Positions 16,763 to 25,952 are shown, numbered from the stretch's first letter. The stretch is 64,000 bases of DNA from Planctomycetota bacterium (GCA_018968885.1 JAGWZK010000008.1:60832-124831); one strand, 5' to 3'. The notes: a model not told the origin generated them from the sequence alone. Numbers and translations: made by a program.

Positions 16763-18972
16763 CGGCGAACTCCCTGACTCTTCGTGACCACCACTGTATC
16801 TGAAACCTGGGGTTGGCACAGGTATCGCTCAATGAAAATCACTGTGTCGCGCGCGGCGTCATACTCCTCGGCTCGTTGCATGCCGATGGTGCGCACCACA
16901 TCCTGCGTGTCGGGCATTTCGACGACATTGCGGAGCACGGTGGGAAGCATGGGGAGATCGTGGTAATAGGAATAGTGTTCACCACCCAAGAGGCCACATT
17001 CGATCTCAAACCGCGGGGCAATGACCTGACACCCGCAGGCCATATCGCGAATTGCCAATGCCGCATCCACACACGTTCCCTGTTCTCCCGGCAAATGCAA
17101 GGTGAAGCGGCTCTGCTTGATCAGCCCGATCAGAGTTCGGTCGTCGGTGTCGGGATCGAGACGGGTAAAGCCGGGGACTTCGGCGAGTTCTTCCAGAATC
17201 GCCTGAGTCGCACGAGTGGGCTTGCCGACGTATGCGACATTGATGGGTCGACGTTCCCACATGGAGAAATCATCATGAGAGCGGAGCGCGGGTAAATCTA
17301 TGCCGCGTTGCAGTGTGCCCAGCATGCGGACTCCGGCCGAAGCCAGCGGCGCGATCTGGCGGGTGTCGTGATGAGCCACGCCGACGCGGGTGTCATTGGC
17401 CGGAAAGAGTTCCTTGAGCAGTTCGATGCGTGAGGCATCTGCCGGCGAAGCGGTGTGGCCGACGATCAAGCCCGGCAGATTCTCAATATCGCGGCGCGTG
17501 AATTGCTCTGGCGCCGTGACAAAGACCACATCGGGACGGAATGCCGCCAGTTGCTGCAGATCGCGACGTGTGGGTGGACCGTCGTGTGCAATGTGCAACG
17601 AGGCGAGGCGTGCGGACCCTGTAACGGGGATGTGCCAGGTGTGCCCTGAGCGTGGAGTGACAAATGCCACGCGATAAGTGGGCTTGCGCACCAGAGTGCC
17701 GCGAGATCGCATGTCGGGAAGTGCGGCACCGCTCCAAGGTGTGCGAACCGGCTTGGCCTCAATGGCGGGAAGATTGAGAATGGGGGAAAGAGGTGGGAAC
17801 TGCCTGGCGATTCTCTCTTTGGCCTTCTGCTTGACACGATTGAGTGCCTCGCGGCCGGAGATCTCGCGGCGCGAGGCCTCACGCAGTGGACCGGCCAGAC
17901 GCAGCGCGCCGCGGAGTGCCACCAGCATGTTGTCGGTGGATGAGCGGGCCGAATCGGGCTTTTCGATGGTGTCGCGGACAAAGGCCTCGAACTGGCGGGT
18001 GGAGGCAGGCCAATCCGGCCATGCCCTGGCGGTTTCGATGGCACCCTGCTTGAGCGCAGTCACGAACGCGGGATCGCGCTCCATGGAGCGAAGGTATTCG
18101 ACGACTTCGGATTCGCTGCCGCGCTTGACGATGATGCCGTTCTTGCCGTGGCGCATGTACTCATCGTGACCGGTGACATCGGTGGTTATTGCGGTGCCGC
18201 CGCAGTGGAACATTTCCAGGGGAGGGCCGAACATCCCCTCGACGGTGGAGAGTTTGACCAGCACATCGCAGGAGCGATAGACCTCACCCACCTTGGTGAC
18301 TGGGATGCGTGACAGCACGCGCGAGCAACCGGGCATTGAGGTGCACTCGCTGGAGGTGAGGAGCCAGAGGTCCATCACCCCTGCCTGGCGGCAGAGATCG
18401 AGTGCCAGTTCAGTGCGTTTGAACTCGATACCCAGCGGGCCCTCGATGAGGACGCGCAGGGCTCTTTCACGCCGCGGTTCGACAACCGGGCCATCGGTGT
18501 TGAATGTGGCCTTGTCGATGCCATTGAGGACCAGCGACACGTTTCGGCCGTAATTGCCTCCCAGGTACTTGGCGATCCATGAGGCCTCGGTGACCACTGG
18601 CATGGGCATGCGATACGTGTATTCGGCCAGTGCCTTGGAGTCCGGATCAGTAGCGGGGAAAAAGCGTGATTCGATGGATTGAACGAAGTATGAGTACTTG
18701 CGTGCAGGAACGAAGGGAAGGTCATAGCAGGTGCGCCACCACGTCGCGAAAGCAAGATCAAACATCTTCTGTTTGACCTCCGCGTGGCAGAAGAGTGGCA
18801 GTGTCATGGCATCTGGCTTCCACGCCAGGCGAGATGCTTCGATGGGGCGTTCAGTGACAATCGAAACACGGTGACCCATGCGGGTCAATCCCAGCGCGTG
18901 CTCCATGATCACGTTAGTGCCGCCCGAGATATCCGGCGATCCCAACAGAAAGGCGATGTCGTAAGTCTTCAT
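16759..18972 (-). CDS. Two-domain glycosyltransferase (GT4 plus CgeB-like GT-B module)
   Basis: A protein of 737 residues made of two GT-B-type modules. The first (1-360) has GSPDISGGTNVIMEHALGLTRMGH, LVLNGIDKATF, and the donor-site EGMFGPPLEMFHCGGTAITTDVTGHDEY, a family 4 layout. A basic linker of about 80 residues follows. The second (about 440-730) resembles CgeB/spore-protein-type transferases (FVTAPEQFTR; VAYVGKPTRATQAILEEL; FTLHLPGEQGTCVDAALAIRDMACGCQVIAPR). Two active sites in one chain could add two sugars in turn. The ATG overlaps the stop of the methyltransferase gene (ATGA, 18969-18972), so it belongs to the wzm-wzt operon. Confidence 0.82.
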   Translation of the reverse strand: MKTYDIAFLLGSPDISGGTNVIMEHALGLTRMGHRVSIVTERPIEASRLAWKPDAMTLPLFCHAEVKQKMFDLAFATWWRTCYDLPFVPARKYSYFVQSIESRFFPATDPDSKALAEYTYRMPMPVVTEASWIAKYLGGNYGRNVSLVLNGIDKATFNTDGPVVEPRRERALRVLIEGPLGIEFKRTELALDLCRQAGVMDLWLLTSSECTSMPGCSRVLSRIPVTKVGEVYRSCDVLVKLSTVEGMFGPPLEMFHCGGTAITTDVTGHDEYMRHGKNGIIVKRGSESEVVEYLRSMERDPAFVTALKQGAIETARAWPDWPASTRQFEAFVRDTIEKPDSARSSTDNMLVALRGALRLAGPLREASRREISGREALNRVKQKAKERIARQFPPLSPILNLPAIEAKPVRTPWSGAALPDMRSRGTLVRKPTYRVAFVTPRSGHTWHIPVTGSARLASLHIAHDGPPTRRDLQQLAAFRPDVVFVTAPEQFTRRDIENLPGLIVGHTASPADASRIELLKELFPANDTRVGVAHHDTRQIAPLASAGVRMLGTLQRGIDLPALRSHDDFSMWERRPINVAYVGKPTRATQAILEELAEVPGFTRLDPDTDDRTLIGLIKQSRFTLHLPGEQGTCVDAALAIRDMACGCQVIAPRFEIECGLLGGEHYSYYHDLPMLPTVLRNVVEMPDTQDVVRTIGMQRAEEYDAARDTVIFIERYLCQPQVSDTVVVTKSQGVRR

Positions 18973-20720
18973 CGCGAGCTACCCCCATTCACAGGTGTCG
19001 CATCGGGCGACGAGGAGCCCGATGGTTGGACTTTCTTGACCATTGCCTTGGCCGTGCGTTTCAGGCAATACAAGGGACGATCCAGTTCGCTCATCAATGA
19101 GCTGTACTGTGCGCGAGTGTCGCTGAGCAGGATGTCGCGTTCGTTCAGTCGAGCTTCGAACTGCATCAAAGAAAGGTCGCGTTCGGCAAGGGTCACTTCC
19201 AATGATGCTGACCAGGACTTCTGGCGTTCCAGATCGCCCTTGAGTGCCGCGATCTCGGCTCTCAGGTTGCGAATCCAGACATCGCGGGCATCGATCATCT
19301 CAGTCTGCTTCTTGATCGCGGCATCGCGATCGTCGATCATCCTGGTCTGATTCTTGATCGCCGTGTCGCGTTCCTGAATCATCAGCGTCTGGTTGCGAAT
19401 GGCCTGATCGCGATCCACAATCATTGCTTCGAGATTCTTGATGAAAGCGGTTCGCTTGTCGATCAGGTCGGCCTGATGTTTGACCAAGGTCTTGGATTCT
19501 TCCAAGAGACGCTGAGTTTGCGCAAGCGAGGATTGACACGATGCCGACTCGGCAAGTGCCGCTCTCAGTGCCGCCTGTACGGTGCAGAGTTCGCCTTGCA
19601 GCGCTGCGGCCTTGGAAGTCAGTTCCTGATGGTCACGAAGGGCCTGCTCCTCAACCTCAGCTTGGCGAGCTCTGGCGGAAGTGAGTGCCTGATCAAAATC
19701 CTGCAGGCGAGTCTTCTGCTGAGCAATTGTGGCATCGCGCAGCGCCACCAATTCGTCCTGCTTCTTGATCAGTGCCACACGCTCGTCGATCATCTGCTTC
19801 TGTCGAGCGTTAGCAGCGGCGTAATCCTGCACACGATTGTCCAACTGAGCGATAGTGGCCTGGTTGCGCTCGAGGACGCCGGCGAATTCTGCGGCCGAAG
19901 CTCGAATCTGATCTTCAAGTCGTGCGATGTACGTGGTGCATTCGCCGATCGTTCGTTCCTGGCCACGGATAGTGCGGTCGCGCCAGGTGATTGTCAGACG
20001 CTCATGTTCGACCACACTCGTTGCGGGGTACACGTCGACACGCTGTAGCGACTCTTCGCTCGGCAGATCGGCCTCCAAACTGGCCGCCGCAAACAGAATC
20101 GACCCCAATCGCCGCATGGCTCCCGCACCTGAGTCACAATTCCACACACGATTCGGCTCCCATTGGCGAGGGCCCAGAACACTGACAATCTGCAGCCAGC
20201 AATCCCACTGAACGCTATGAAGGAAGACAGTGCCCACCAGTTCCTTCACCGCTTCATCGTCAAACTCACTCTTGTGATGTTCGTTCGGTCCATACGCGTC
20301 GCGGCATGCAAGTTCGAAGGCCTGGCTGGGCACCGAACCCAGCAGGATTCCGCCAGGAGCGAGCACACGCTTGAATTCTGCGATAGCCCGAGCCGGATCC
20401 TCAAGGTGTTCGATTGTCTCGAGCGAGACCACGGTGTCAAAACTTCCATCGGCAAAGGGCAACTTGTAAACATCGCCTTCAACAAAGGACCTCGCCGCAT
20501 CGGCAAAGTCGCGAGTGGCAATGGCCAGCGCGTCATGAGAGCGATCAATACCTGTGTAGTGTGTCACGCTGGAATTCTGAGCAAGGATCGGGGCGCCGTA
20601 TCCCACTCCGCACGCTGCGTCCAGAACTCGCCCGCGCGCCAGCGAAGCCGCCCATCGGTAGCGATGCGCGTGCTCCGCTCGAATCAGCGGCGTCGCCTTG
20701 TCCAGTTCAATCCGCTCCAC
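18969..20720 (-). CDS. SAM-dependent methyltransferase with long coiled coil (candidate glycan chain terminator)
   Basis: A protein of 583 residues. The N-terminal 200 are a class I methyltransferase: motif I VLDAACGVGYG (32-42), acidic loop YTGIDRS (56-61), DVYKLPFADGSFDTVVSLETIEHL (83-106). From about 240 to 545 the chain is almost wholly heptad coiled coil, with four exact-period 14-residue repeats of the form MIxxRDxAIxNQT at 433-488 and degenerate copies at 310 and 419. It ends with a basic amphipathic helix (LKRTAKAMVKKV) that could bind membrane. The GTG start overlaps the end of wzt and has GGAGG seven bases upstream. The arrangement resembles WbdD, which methylates the non-reducing end of an O-antigen and measures its length by a coiled coil; the kinase domain of WbdD is absent. 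Confidence 0.85.
   Translation of the reverse strand: MERIELDKATPLIRAEHAHRYRWAASLARGRVLDAACGVGYGAPILAQNSSVTHYTGIDRSHDALAIATRDFADAARSFVEGDVYKLPFADGSFDTVVSLETIEHLEDPARAIAEFKRVLAPGGILLGSVPSQAFELACRDAYGPNEHHKSEFDDEAVKELVGTVFLHSVQWDCWLQIVSVLGPRQWEPNRVWNCDSGAGAMRRLGSILFAAASLEADLPSEESLQRVDVYPATSVVEHERLTITWRDRTIRGQERTIGECTTYIARLEDQIRASAAEFAGVLERNQATIAQLDNRVQDYAAANARQKQMIDERVALIKKQDELVALRDATIAQQKTRLQDFDQALTSARARQAEVEEQALRDHQELTSKAAALQGELCTVQAALRAALAESASCQSSLAQTQRLLEESKTLVKHQADLIDKRTAFIKNLEAMIVDRDQAIRNQTLMIQERDTAIKNQTRMIDDRDAAIKKQTEMIDARDVWIRNLRAEIAALKGDLERQKSWSASLEVTLAERDLSLMQFEARLNERDILLSDTRAQYSSLMSELDRPLYCLKRTAKAMVKKVQPSGSSSPDATPVNGGSSR
19257..19424 (-). repeat. Four tandem 42-bp repeats coding a 14-residue coiled-coil unit
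   Basis: Encodes residues 433-488 of the methyltransferase-coiled-coil protein, four units each beginning MI and containing RD-x-x-I-[RK]-[NK]. A unit of 14 residues equals two heptads, so copy-number change would lengthen the rod by about 2.1 nm per unit while keeping register. Confidence 0.8.
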
Positions 20721-22017
20721 GGATGCCCTCCGCCTTCACCGTCCACCTTCGAGGCAGGTGAATCAACCCCACTGCCTGCATCCCATCCACAATCGTAATC
20801 GGTTTGGTGAATCGCTCGGTATGAATGCCAAAGGCCCGGTCGTCATCTATCGCGACACGGAAATGGAACGTTCCAGCGAGGACCGGCAAATCACGCAATT
20901 CACATTCGACGACGCCTCCGGTACCGGGCTCGAATGGTTCCAGCCCCTCCATCAGCGTGGTGGTGCCGCAGATGTAGAGATTGTCGTGGCGATACATCGA
21001 CAGCACAAAGGTAACGCGATCCGGTCCCGACTTGAAGGTTTTGTACGTGAAGCGGATGCGGGCGCTTTCTCCGGTGCGCAGCGTGTCGCAGGGATTGCCA
21101 TCTGCACCGATCACCTGCACGTCTGTGATCGAATAGACCGACGCTGCGGAAAGATCGTGTTTTGGCTCCGGGCCTTTCACATCAAAGACCTTGTCGGCCA
21201 TCTGGGCCGCCTCGATCTCCTTGGCGTACTTGTCGGCGACGATATCGGCTGCACCAAAGGCAACCTGCTCGCCCTTGCGCAAGTAGAGCGCCTGCGAGCA
21301 GAAGGTCTTGATCAGATAAGGATCGTGTGCCACCAGCAGAATCGTGCACCCATTGTCGCGCAAGCGATGAAAGACCCGCGTGCACTTGGATTTGAACGCG
21401 GCATCGCCCACCGCAAGGATCTCATCCACGATGAGCACTTTGGGATCAACGTGCGCTGCCACACTGAAGGCCAGCCGCGCGTGCATGCCACTGGAGTAGG
21501 TTTTCAAGGGCTGATCGATGAAAAGGCCAATGTCGGCAAATCGCTCAATGGCCTCGAAGCGTTCGTTGATCTGGTCGCGCGTCAGCCCCAGAATGCTGCC
21601 GTAGAGATACACATTCTCGCGGCCCGAGAATTCGGGATTGAACCCCGAGCCAAGTTCCAGCAGAGGCACCACGCGACCGGTGACGCCCACGCGTCCGGTG
21701 CTGGGAGTGAGGATGCCGCTGATCATCTGCAGCAGGGTTGACTTCCCCGCACCGTTGCGCCCCAGAATGCCGACGGTCTCACCGATGCGGACATCAAAGT
21801 TCACATTGCGAACCGCCCAGAACTCCTTGAAATACGTCCTTTTCCAGCGCCACAGAGCTTGCTTCAGCCGGTCCTGCGGACGGCTGTAGATGTGGTACAC
21901 CTTTCCCAGATTCTGCGCGCGAATCGCCACACCTTCACTGCGTGACGGCACTGATGGGACATCTGCAGGCAGATCCACTTTTGGCAATCGGGTTGGTGCC
22001 AGGGTCTCAGATGACAT
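20707..22017 (-). CDS. wzt: Polysaccharide ABC transporter ATP-binding protein with carbohydrate-binding C-domain
   Basis: A protein of 436 residues. The ATPase domain shows Walker A GRNGAGKS, the signature YSSGMHARLAF, Walker B VLIVDEILAVGD and the switch histidine in LLVAHD. It is of the Wzt/TagH type, with the early sequence KVYHIYSRPQDRLKQAL. From about residue 270 a separate beta-sandwich (VYSITDVQVIGADG... FVLSMYRHDNLYICG... GTFHFRVAID) matches the Wzt C-terminal domain that recognises the modified end of a finished O-antigen. It powers export by Wzm across the inner membrane. The ATG at 22017 overlaps the wzm stop by 11 bases; the 3' end overlaps the methyltransferase start. Confidence 0.92.
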   Translation of the reverse strand: MSSETLAPTRLPKVDLPADVPSVPSRSEGVAIRAQNLGKVYHIYSRPQDRLKQALWRWKRTYFKEFWAVRNVNFDVRIGETVGILGRNGAGKSTLLQMISGILTPSTGRVGVTGRVVPLLELGSGFNPEFSGRENVYLYGSILGLTRDQINERFEAIERFADIGLFIDQPLKTYSSGMHARLAFSVAAHVDPKVLIVDEILAVGDAAFKSKCTRVFHRLRDNGCTILLVAHDPYLIKTFCSQALYLRKGEQVAFGAADIVADKYAKEIEAAQMADKVFDVKGPEPKHDLSAASVYSITDVQVIGADGNPCDTLRTGESARIRFTYKTFKSGPDRVTFVLSMYRHDNLYICGTTTLMEGLEPFEPGTGGVVECELRDLPVLAGTFHFRVAIDDDRAFGIHTERFTKPITIVDGMQAVGLIHLPRRWTVKAEGIRGAD

Positions 22018-22897
22018 CAGCAAACGCCCGTTTGGCCTTCATGAAAAAACCATACCCCAGAATCGCGGCGATCCCCGTGATCACCACCGACACACTCCAC
22101 CAGGTCAGATTGGGAATCTCGCCTGTGATCGCCAGCATGCGCGCATCTTCGATGACGCGAGCGATGGGGTTCAGTCCGAGCCATTGCCGCAGATTCTCCG
22201 GCACGTGCGAGAGCGAAAAGAAGATTGGCGACACAAAGAAGAGCACTGCCATCGCCAGTTCGACAATGTTGCCGATGTCGCGCAGAAAAACTCCCAAAGC
22301 AGAGAGGAACCAGGAAATCGCCAGTCCCGCCAGCATGACTGGCAAGAGAATGAAGGGAACCAGAACCACGGTCGGTTCCGGAGCTCGCTGTTCGATCGCG
22401 ATCCAACCAATCAGCCACACGCAAGCGCCGATCGAAAAGGTGACAAGGGCGGTCAGCAATTCGGAGAGCGCAAACACTTCGAGGGGGAAGACCACGCGCT
22501 TGACGTAACTGGTGTGGTTGACGACCACGTGGGGTGCCTTCGCCGCCATATCGCGAAACAAGCCAAAGACCAACATGCCTGCGAAGAGTGAAAGCGCGAA
22601 TGCTCCCAATGGCTCACTTTGACCATCGCTAAACTTGTTCCACTTGTTGGGGAAAATCACGGCGAAGACGAATGTGTACACGCTGAGCAGCAGCAGGGGG
22701 GTGAGAATGGCCCAAACGATGCCCAGCCGCTGCGCTTTGTACTTGGCCTCGATGTCTCTGCGGGCAAATTGCCACGCCAAGTGTTTGTGAGCAATAAGGT
22801 TGCGCAACATCGATGCGGGGTTCAGATACGTCATCAATGGCGGCGGACGATCCGAGTACACCACTTCCGACGCAGTTTGTGAAGCAGTCGTTGCCAC
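22007..22897 (-). CDS. wzm: Polysaccharide ABC transporter permease (ABC-2 type)
   Basis: A protein of 296 residues with six hydrophobic segments and the Wzm/ABC-2 start FARRDIEAKYKAQRLGIVWAILTPLLLLSVYTFVF. A typical interior helix (NHTSYVKRVVFPLEVFALSELL) and the C-terminal SHVPENLRQWLGLNPIARVIEDAR stretch confirm the family. It forms the channel for export of an undecaprenyl-linked polysaccharide with Wzt. The start is uncertain: GTG at 22897 (with AAGGGC upstream) is used; ATG at 22834 (MTYLNP) is nearly as good, and the open frame extends to 23044 without a domain. It is the first gene of the operon. Confidence 0.88.
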   Translation of the reverse strand: MATTASQTASEVVYSDRPPPLMTYLNPASMLRNLIAHKHLAWQFARRDIEAKYKAQRLGIVWAILTPLLLLSVYTFVFAVIFPNKWNKFSDGQSEPLGAFALSLFAGMLVFGLFRDMAAKAPHVVVNHTSYVKRVVFPLEVFALSELLTALVTFSIGACVWLIGWIAIEQRAPEPTVVLVPFILLPVMLAGLAISWFLSALGVFLRDIGNIVELAMAVLFFVSPIFFSLSHVPENLRQWLGLNPIARVIEDARMLAITGEIPNLTWWSVSVVITGIAAILGYGFFMKAKRAFADVI

Positions 22898-23069
22898 TGT
22901 TTCTGCCCTTGATGGTCCCCGTGGTCGTCTCGCTTGACGAAACGAGTAAAATCCTAACAAACATATGCGTGCCACCCACACATCGTGGCTGGAGATGGTA
23001 GGGAAGATCACTGGCGCGATTTGACCACTGATCAGGCTCGACAACCCCCCAACACCCTTACAACTTCAG

Positions 23070-23303
23070 TTATCGGAGCTTGTATGGGTCGTCCTCGACA
23101 TCGTCGCTCACCGGCGACTCGTCAACATCTCCCTTGAGTTCCTGACTCCAATCGGTGTTCAATGCCACCCCGACGAAAATAGCTGCAAAGGCGATCAAGG
23201 GCACATACCAGGGAATGCCTACACCCAGCCGCAAGAAGAGCCACGAACTTCCCAGTCCGAGCACCACACAAAGGATCAACGCAATCAGCAGACGCCGTGT
23301 CAC
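23070..23303 (-). CDS. Small two-helix membrane protein
   Basis: A protein of 77 residues with two hydrophobic segments (LLIALILCVVLGLGSSWLFL and YVPLIAFAAIFVGVAL) and an acidic C-terminal tail (DVDESPVSDDVEDDPYK). No family is recognised. The GTG at 23303 has TACGTT five bases upstream, which fits the leaderless pattern; an in-frame TTG at 23309 overlaps that box. It lies upstream of wzm on the same strand with 172 bases between, so co-transcription with the polysaccharide operon is possible. Confidence 0.55.
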   Translation of the reverse strand: MTRRLLIALILCVVLGLGSSWLFLRLGVGIPWYVPLIAFAAIFVGVALNTDWSQELKGDVDESPVSDDVEDDPYKLR

Positions 23304-23410
23304 GAACAAACGTATTCACGCAAAAACGCCGACCGGGGCCGCACACCACTGCGACCCACGGTCGACGCTCCCACAAAACCCGCCCCCAACCACAACTCCC
23401 CCTCCCACAC

Positions 23411-24433
23411 TCAGTCGCGGCGGCGGCGTGTCGCAAACAGGCCAGCGAGCACCAGTGTCGCAGTTCCCGGTGTCGGCACCCACATGGTGTAGAGGGCATC
23501 GATGCGAGAACCATCAAAGACGCCCCCGGAGATGGTGTTGCCGTTGAGTTTCACGCGGGTGTAATACGGCACACCGATGGGCGCACCACCGCCGAAGCTG
23601 TTCTCGGCATACTGGTGTCCCCAGTCAGCGCCCGCACCAACGAAGCCCGAAGTCTTGTTGGGATCGGCCAGATACAGATAGAAGTCAGTCCCGATCTGCT
23701 CGTAGCCAGCACCAGTCAGCACGTGGAAGTTGGTCCACCAGTTACCATTGTTGTTGGCGTTGGGCGATACACCGATGCGAACGACGCACGTGCCGCCACG
23801 ATCCATCATGTCCTTGAAGAGGTTGTAGTAATTGGTGTAACCGCTGTCGACGCCCGCCTGTGGCACCCACGCTGAGCCATTCCACTTCTCATCCAGCGGG
23901 GCTTCCGGATCACTGAGGCGATCAATCCGAGCGCCCCGATTCAGATAGCGTTGAATCTCAGGATTCACGCCTGTGTGATACGTCACGTAATTGCGCACGT
24001 TGTTGGTCCACGCCATACCGCCATTACCAGGATTGGTTCGCCATGCCAAATCACCGTTGGCGTAATTGGCCCGCTCGAGCCACGAGCGATTGGCGTGATA
24101 TGGTGGGCCGACATCAGGATCCATCGAGGTGTGGTCAAAGAGATTGGTGTAGCCGCGAGTCGACCAGTTGTAGATCGCGCCCAGCCACGCGGTGGTGCCG
24201 CACCAACCGACCTGTACCCGATTGCCCGAAGACGAATCAACCGCCGATTCCCACCAGTCGCCGCCTCCGTAAGAGGGCCCACCGGGTGCGGTCCACGCCG
24301 CCACTCCATCCCATGCCTTCTGATGCTGATAAAAGGCTGGGATGTTGGCCTGAATAGTCGGCGCCGCAGTGGCGGCGGCCACGACGATCAGGGCGAACGC
24401 GGACGAAGTGATAACCTCGGCCTTGGAAAACAT
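23411..24433 (-). CDS. Secreted PEP-CTERM-like protein with a C39-like peptidase pattern
   Basis: A protein of 340 residues. It has a signal peptide (hydrophobic to about residue 24, ending ATAAP) and ends with VPTPGTATLVLAGLFATRRRRD, a PEP-CTERM-type sorting tail: motif, hydrophobic helix, arginine cluster. The body holds QVGWCGTTAWLGAIYNW, then NFHVLTGAGYEQ and YLADPN, the Gln/Cys/His/Asn-Asp order of papain-fold C39-like peptidases (inference, not tested). It should be exported and anchored or sorted by an exosortase-type system. GAGGAG lies seven bases before the ATG at 24433. It is followed by the minus-strand small membrane gene. Confidence 0.75.
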   Translation of the reverse strand: MFSKAEVITSSAFALIVVAAATAAPTIQANIPAFYQHQKAWDGVAAWTAPGGPSYGGGDWWESAVDSSSGNRVQVGWCGTTAWLGAIYNWSTRGYTNLFDHTSMDPDVGPPYHANRSWLERANYANGDLAWRTNPGNGGMAWTNNVRNYVTYHTGVNPEIQRYLNRGARIDRLSDPEAPLDEKWNGSAWVPQAGVDSGYTNYYNLFKDMMDRGGTCVVRIGVSPNANNNGNWWTNFHVLTGAGYEQIGTDFYLYLADPNKTSGFVGAGADWGHQYAENSFGGGAPIGVPYYTRVKLNGNTISGGVFDGSRIDALYTMWVPTPGTATLVLAGLFATRRRRD

Positions 24434-24552
24434 GGCTTTTCTCCTCACGTTGAACTTTTTGATTTGGACCTTTCACCGAGCGAGTTGAACGTCTCGCCAT
24501 AGGCGTGAACGCGGTGTTCACCGGATGCTCACGCACACGCAAGCGGAATTGC

Positions 24553-24589
24553 AAAAAAAGCGGCTCCAGCCGCACGGGCCAGAGCCGCT
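24553..24589 (-). terminator. Rho-independent terminator of the E2 gene
   Basis: Reading the minus strand: 8-bp stem AGCGGCTC/GAGCCGCT with a 15-base loop, followed by seven Ts. It lies 20 bases after the stop of the dihydrolipoamide acyltransferase gene. Confidence 0.9.
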
Positions 24590-24608
24590 GATTTCGGGGG
24601 ACTTCGAG

Positions 24609-25952
24609 TTACACCAGCAGGGTGGCCGGGCTTTCGAGCAGGCCCTTCACAGTGGCCAGATATTGAGCCGCCATCGCGCCATCCACCACACGGTGATCGC
24701 TCGACATGGTCATGCTCATCACGCTGCCGACGGCCAGTTGTCCCTTCTTCACCACGGGCTTCTCGATTGCCGCGCCGACAGCGAGAATGGCCACGTTGGG
24801 TGGGTTGATGATGGCGGTGAAGTGATCCACGCCGTACATACCCAGGTTGCTGATCGTGAAGGTCGAATCTGACATTTCCTGGGGCGACAGGCCCTTGGCT
24901 CGTGCCTTGTCTGCGAGTTGCTTGGTCTGTGCCGAGATCTGCCGCAGACCCATCTGATCTGCGCCACGCAGCGTCGCAACCACCAGCCCACCACCCTTGG
25001 ATTCATCCAGCGAGATCGCCACGCCGATGTTCACATCCGCCAGCAGTTCAATGGCTTCACTCCCGGCGGAGCCAACCCAGCGGCTGTTGACATATGGATG
25101 CTGATGCATCGCCAGCGCACAGGCGCGAACCAGGAAATCATTCACGCTGAGCTTCACGCCCTGCGATGCAAGCTGCTCATTCAACTGCTTGCGCAGATCC
25201 AGCAGTGCGTCCATCGCGATCTCCACCGTCACCTGATAGTGCGGAATCGTGACCTTGGATTCGACCAGGCGCTGAGCGATGACGCGGCGCATGTTGGAGA
25301 GGGGAACGACCTTGCTGGTCAGCGTTGCACCAACGGCGGGCATTGACGGGGCGGGTGCCGCTGCTCTCGGTGTTGCGGCGGTCACTGCGGCGCGACCAGC
25401 GACAACCGGCGCACCGCCCAGCGCCGCTTCCACATCCTTACGGATAATGCGGCCGCTGGGGCCTGATCCATGCAGCCCAGCCAGATTCACGCCACTCTCT
25501 TCAGCGATCTTGCGTGCCAGAGGTGAAACAAAGATGCGATCAGAACCCGCAGTGCCATGCGAACCGTTGCTGCCGTTGGTCGTAGCTGGTGCGGTCAGCA
25601 CCGCAGTACCTCCGCCACTGCCACCCACCTTGGCTGCCGCTGTCGCCGGCTTTGCAGCCACCGCTGCCCCGGCTCCGGCCGCATACTTGGCCTTCACCGC
25701 CGCGACGTCTTCACCCACGCCTGCGATCACGGCGATCAGTGTGCCTACTGGAACATTCGTGCCCGCACCAACTGCCAGGTGGGCGACCACGCCGTCATCG
25801 AAAGACTGCTGCTCCATCGTCGCCTTGTCGGTCTCGATGTCCGCCAGCAGATCACCGGACTTGATCTTCTGTCCTTCCTTCACGGCCCAGCGGACGATGG
25901 TCCCGGCCTGCATGGTGTCGGAAAGACGGGGCATGGTGATTTCAGAAGCCAT
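24609..25952 (-). CDS. pdhC: Dihydrolipoamide acetyltransferase, E2 of pyruvate dehydrogenase complex
   Basis: A protein of 447 residues in E2 domain order: one lipoyl domain (1-80) with the lipoylated lysine Lys43 in ETDKATM; an Ala/Gly/Lys-rich swinging linker (82-135); a peripheral subunit-binding domain (140-176; FVSPLARKIAEESGVNLAGL, GRIIRKDVE); a second linker; and the catalytic domain (from about 215) ending with the active-site DHRVVDGAM. It transfers acetyl groups from lipoamide to CoA. The acetyl specificity is inferred from overall likeness to PdhC. No E1 or E3 gene lies next to it in this window, so the complex is not encoded as one operon here. A strong terminator follows. Confidence 0.9.
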   Translation of the reverse strand: MASEITMPRLSDTMQAGTIVRWAVKEGQKIKSGDLLADIETDKATMEQQSFDDGVVAHLAVGAGTNVPVGTLIAVIAGVGEDVAAVKAKYAAGAGAAVAAKPATAAAKVGGSGGGTAVLTAPATTNGSNGSHGTAGSDRIFVSPLARKIAEESGVNLAGLHGSGPSGRIIRKDVEAALGGAPVVAGRAAVTAATPRAAAPAPSMPAVGATLTSKVVPLSNMRRVIAQRLVESKVTIPHYQVTVEIAMDALLDLRKQLNEQLASQGVKLSVNDFLVRACALAMHQHPYVNSRWVGSAGSEAIELLADVNIGVAISLDESKGGGLVVATLRGADQMGLRQISAQTKQLADKARAKGLSPQEMSDSTFTISNLGMYGVDHFTAIINPPNVAILAVGAAIEKPVVKKGQLAVGSVMSMTMSSDHRVVDGAMAAQYLATVKGLLESPATLLV

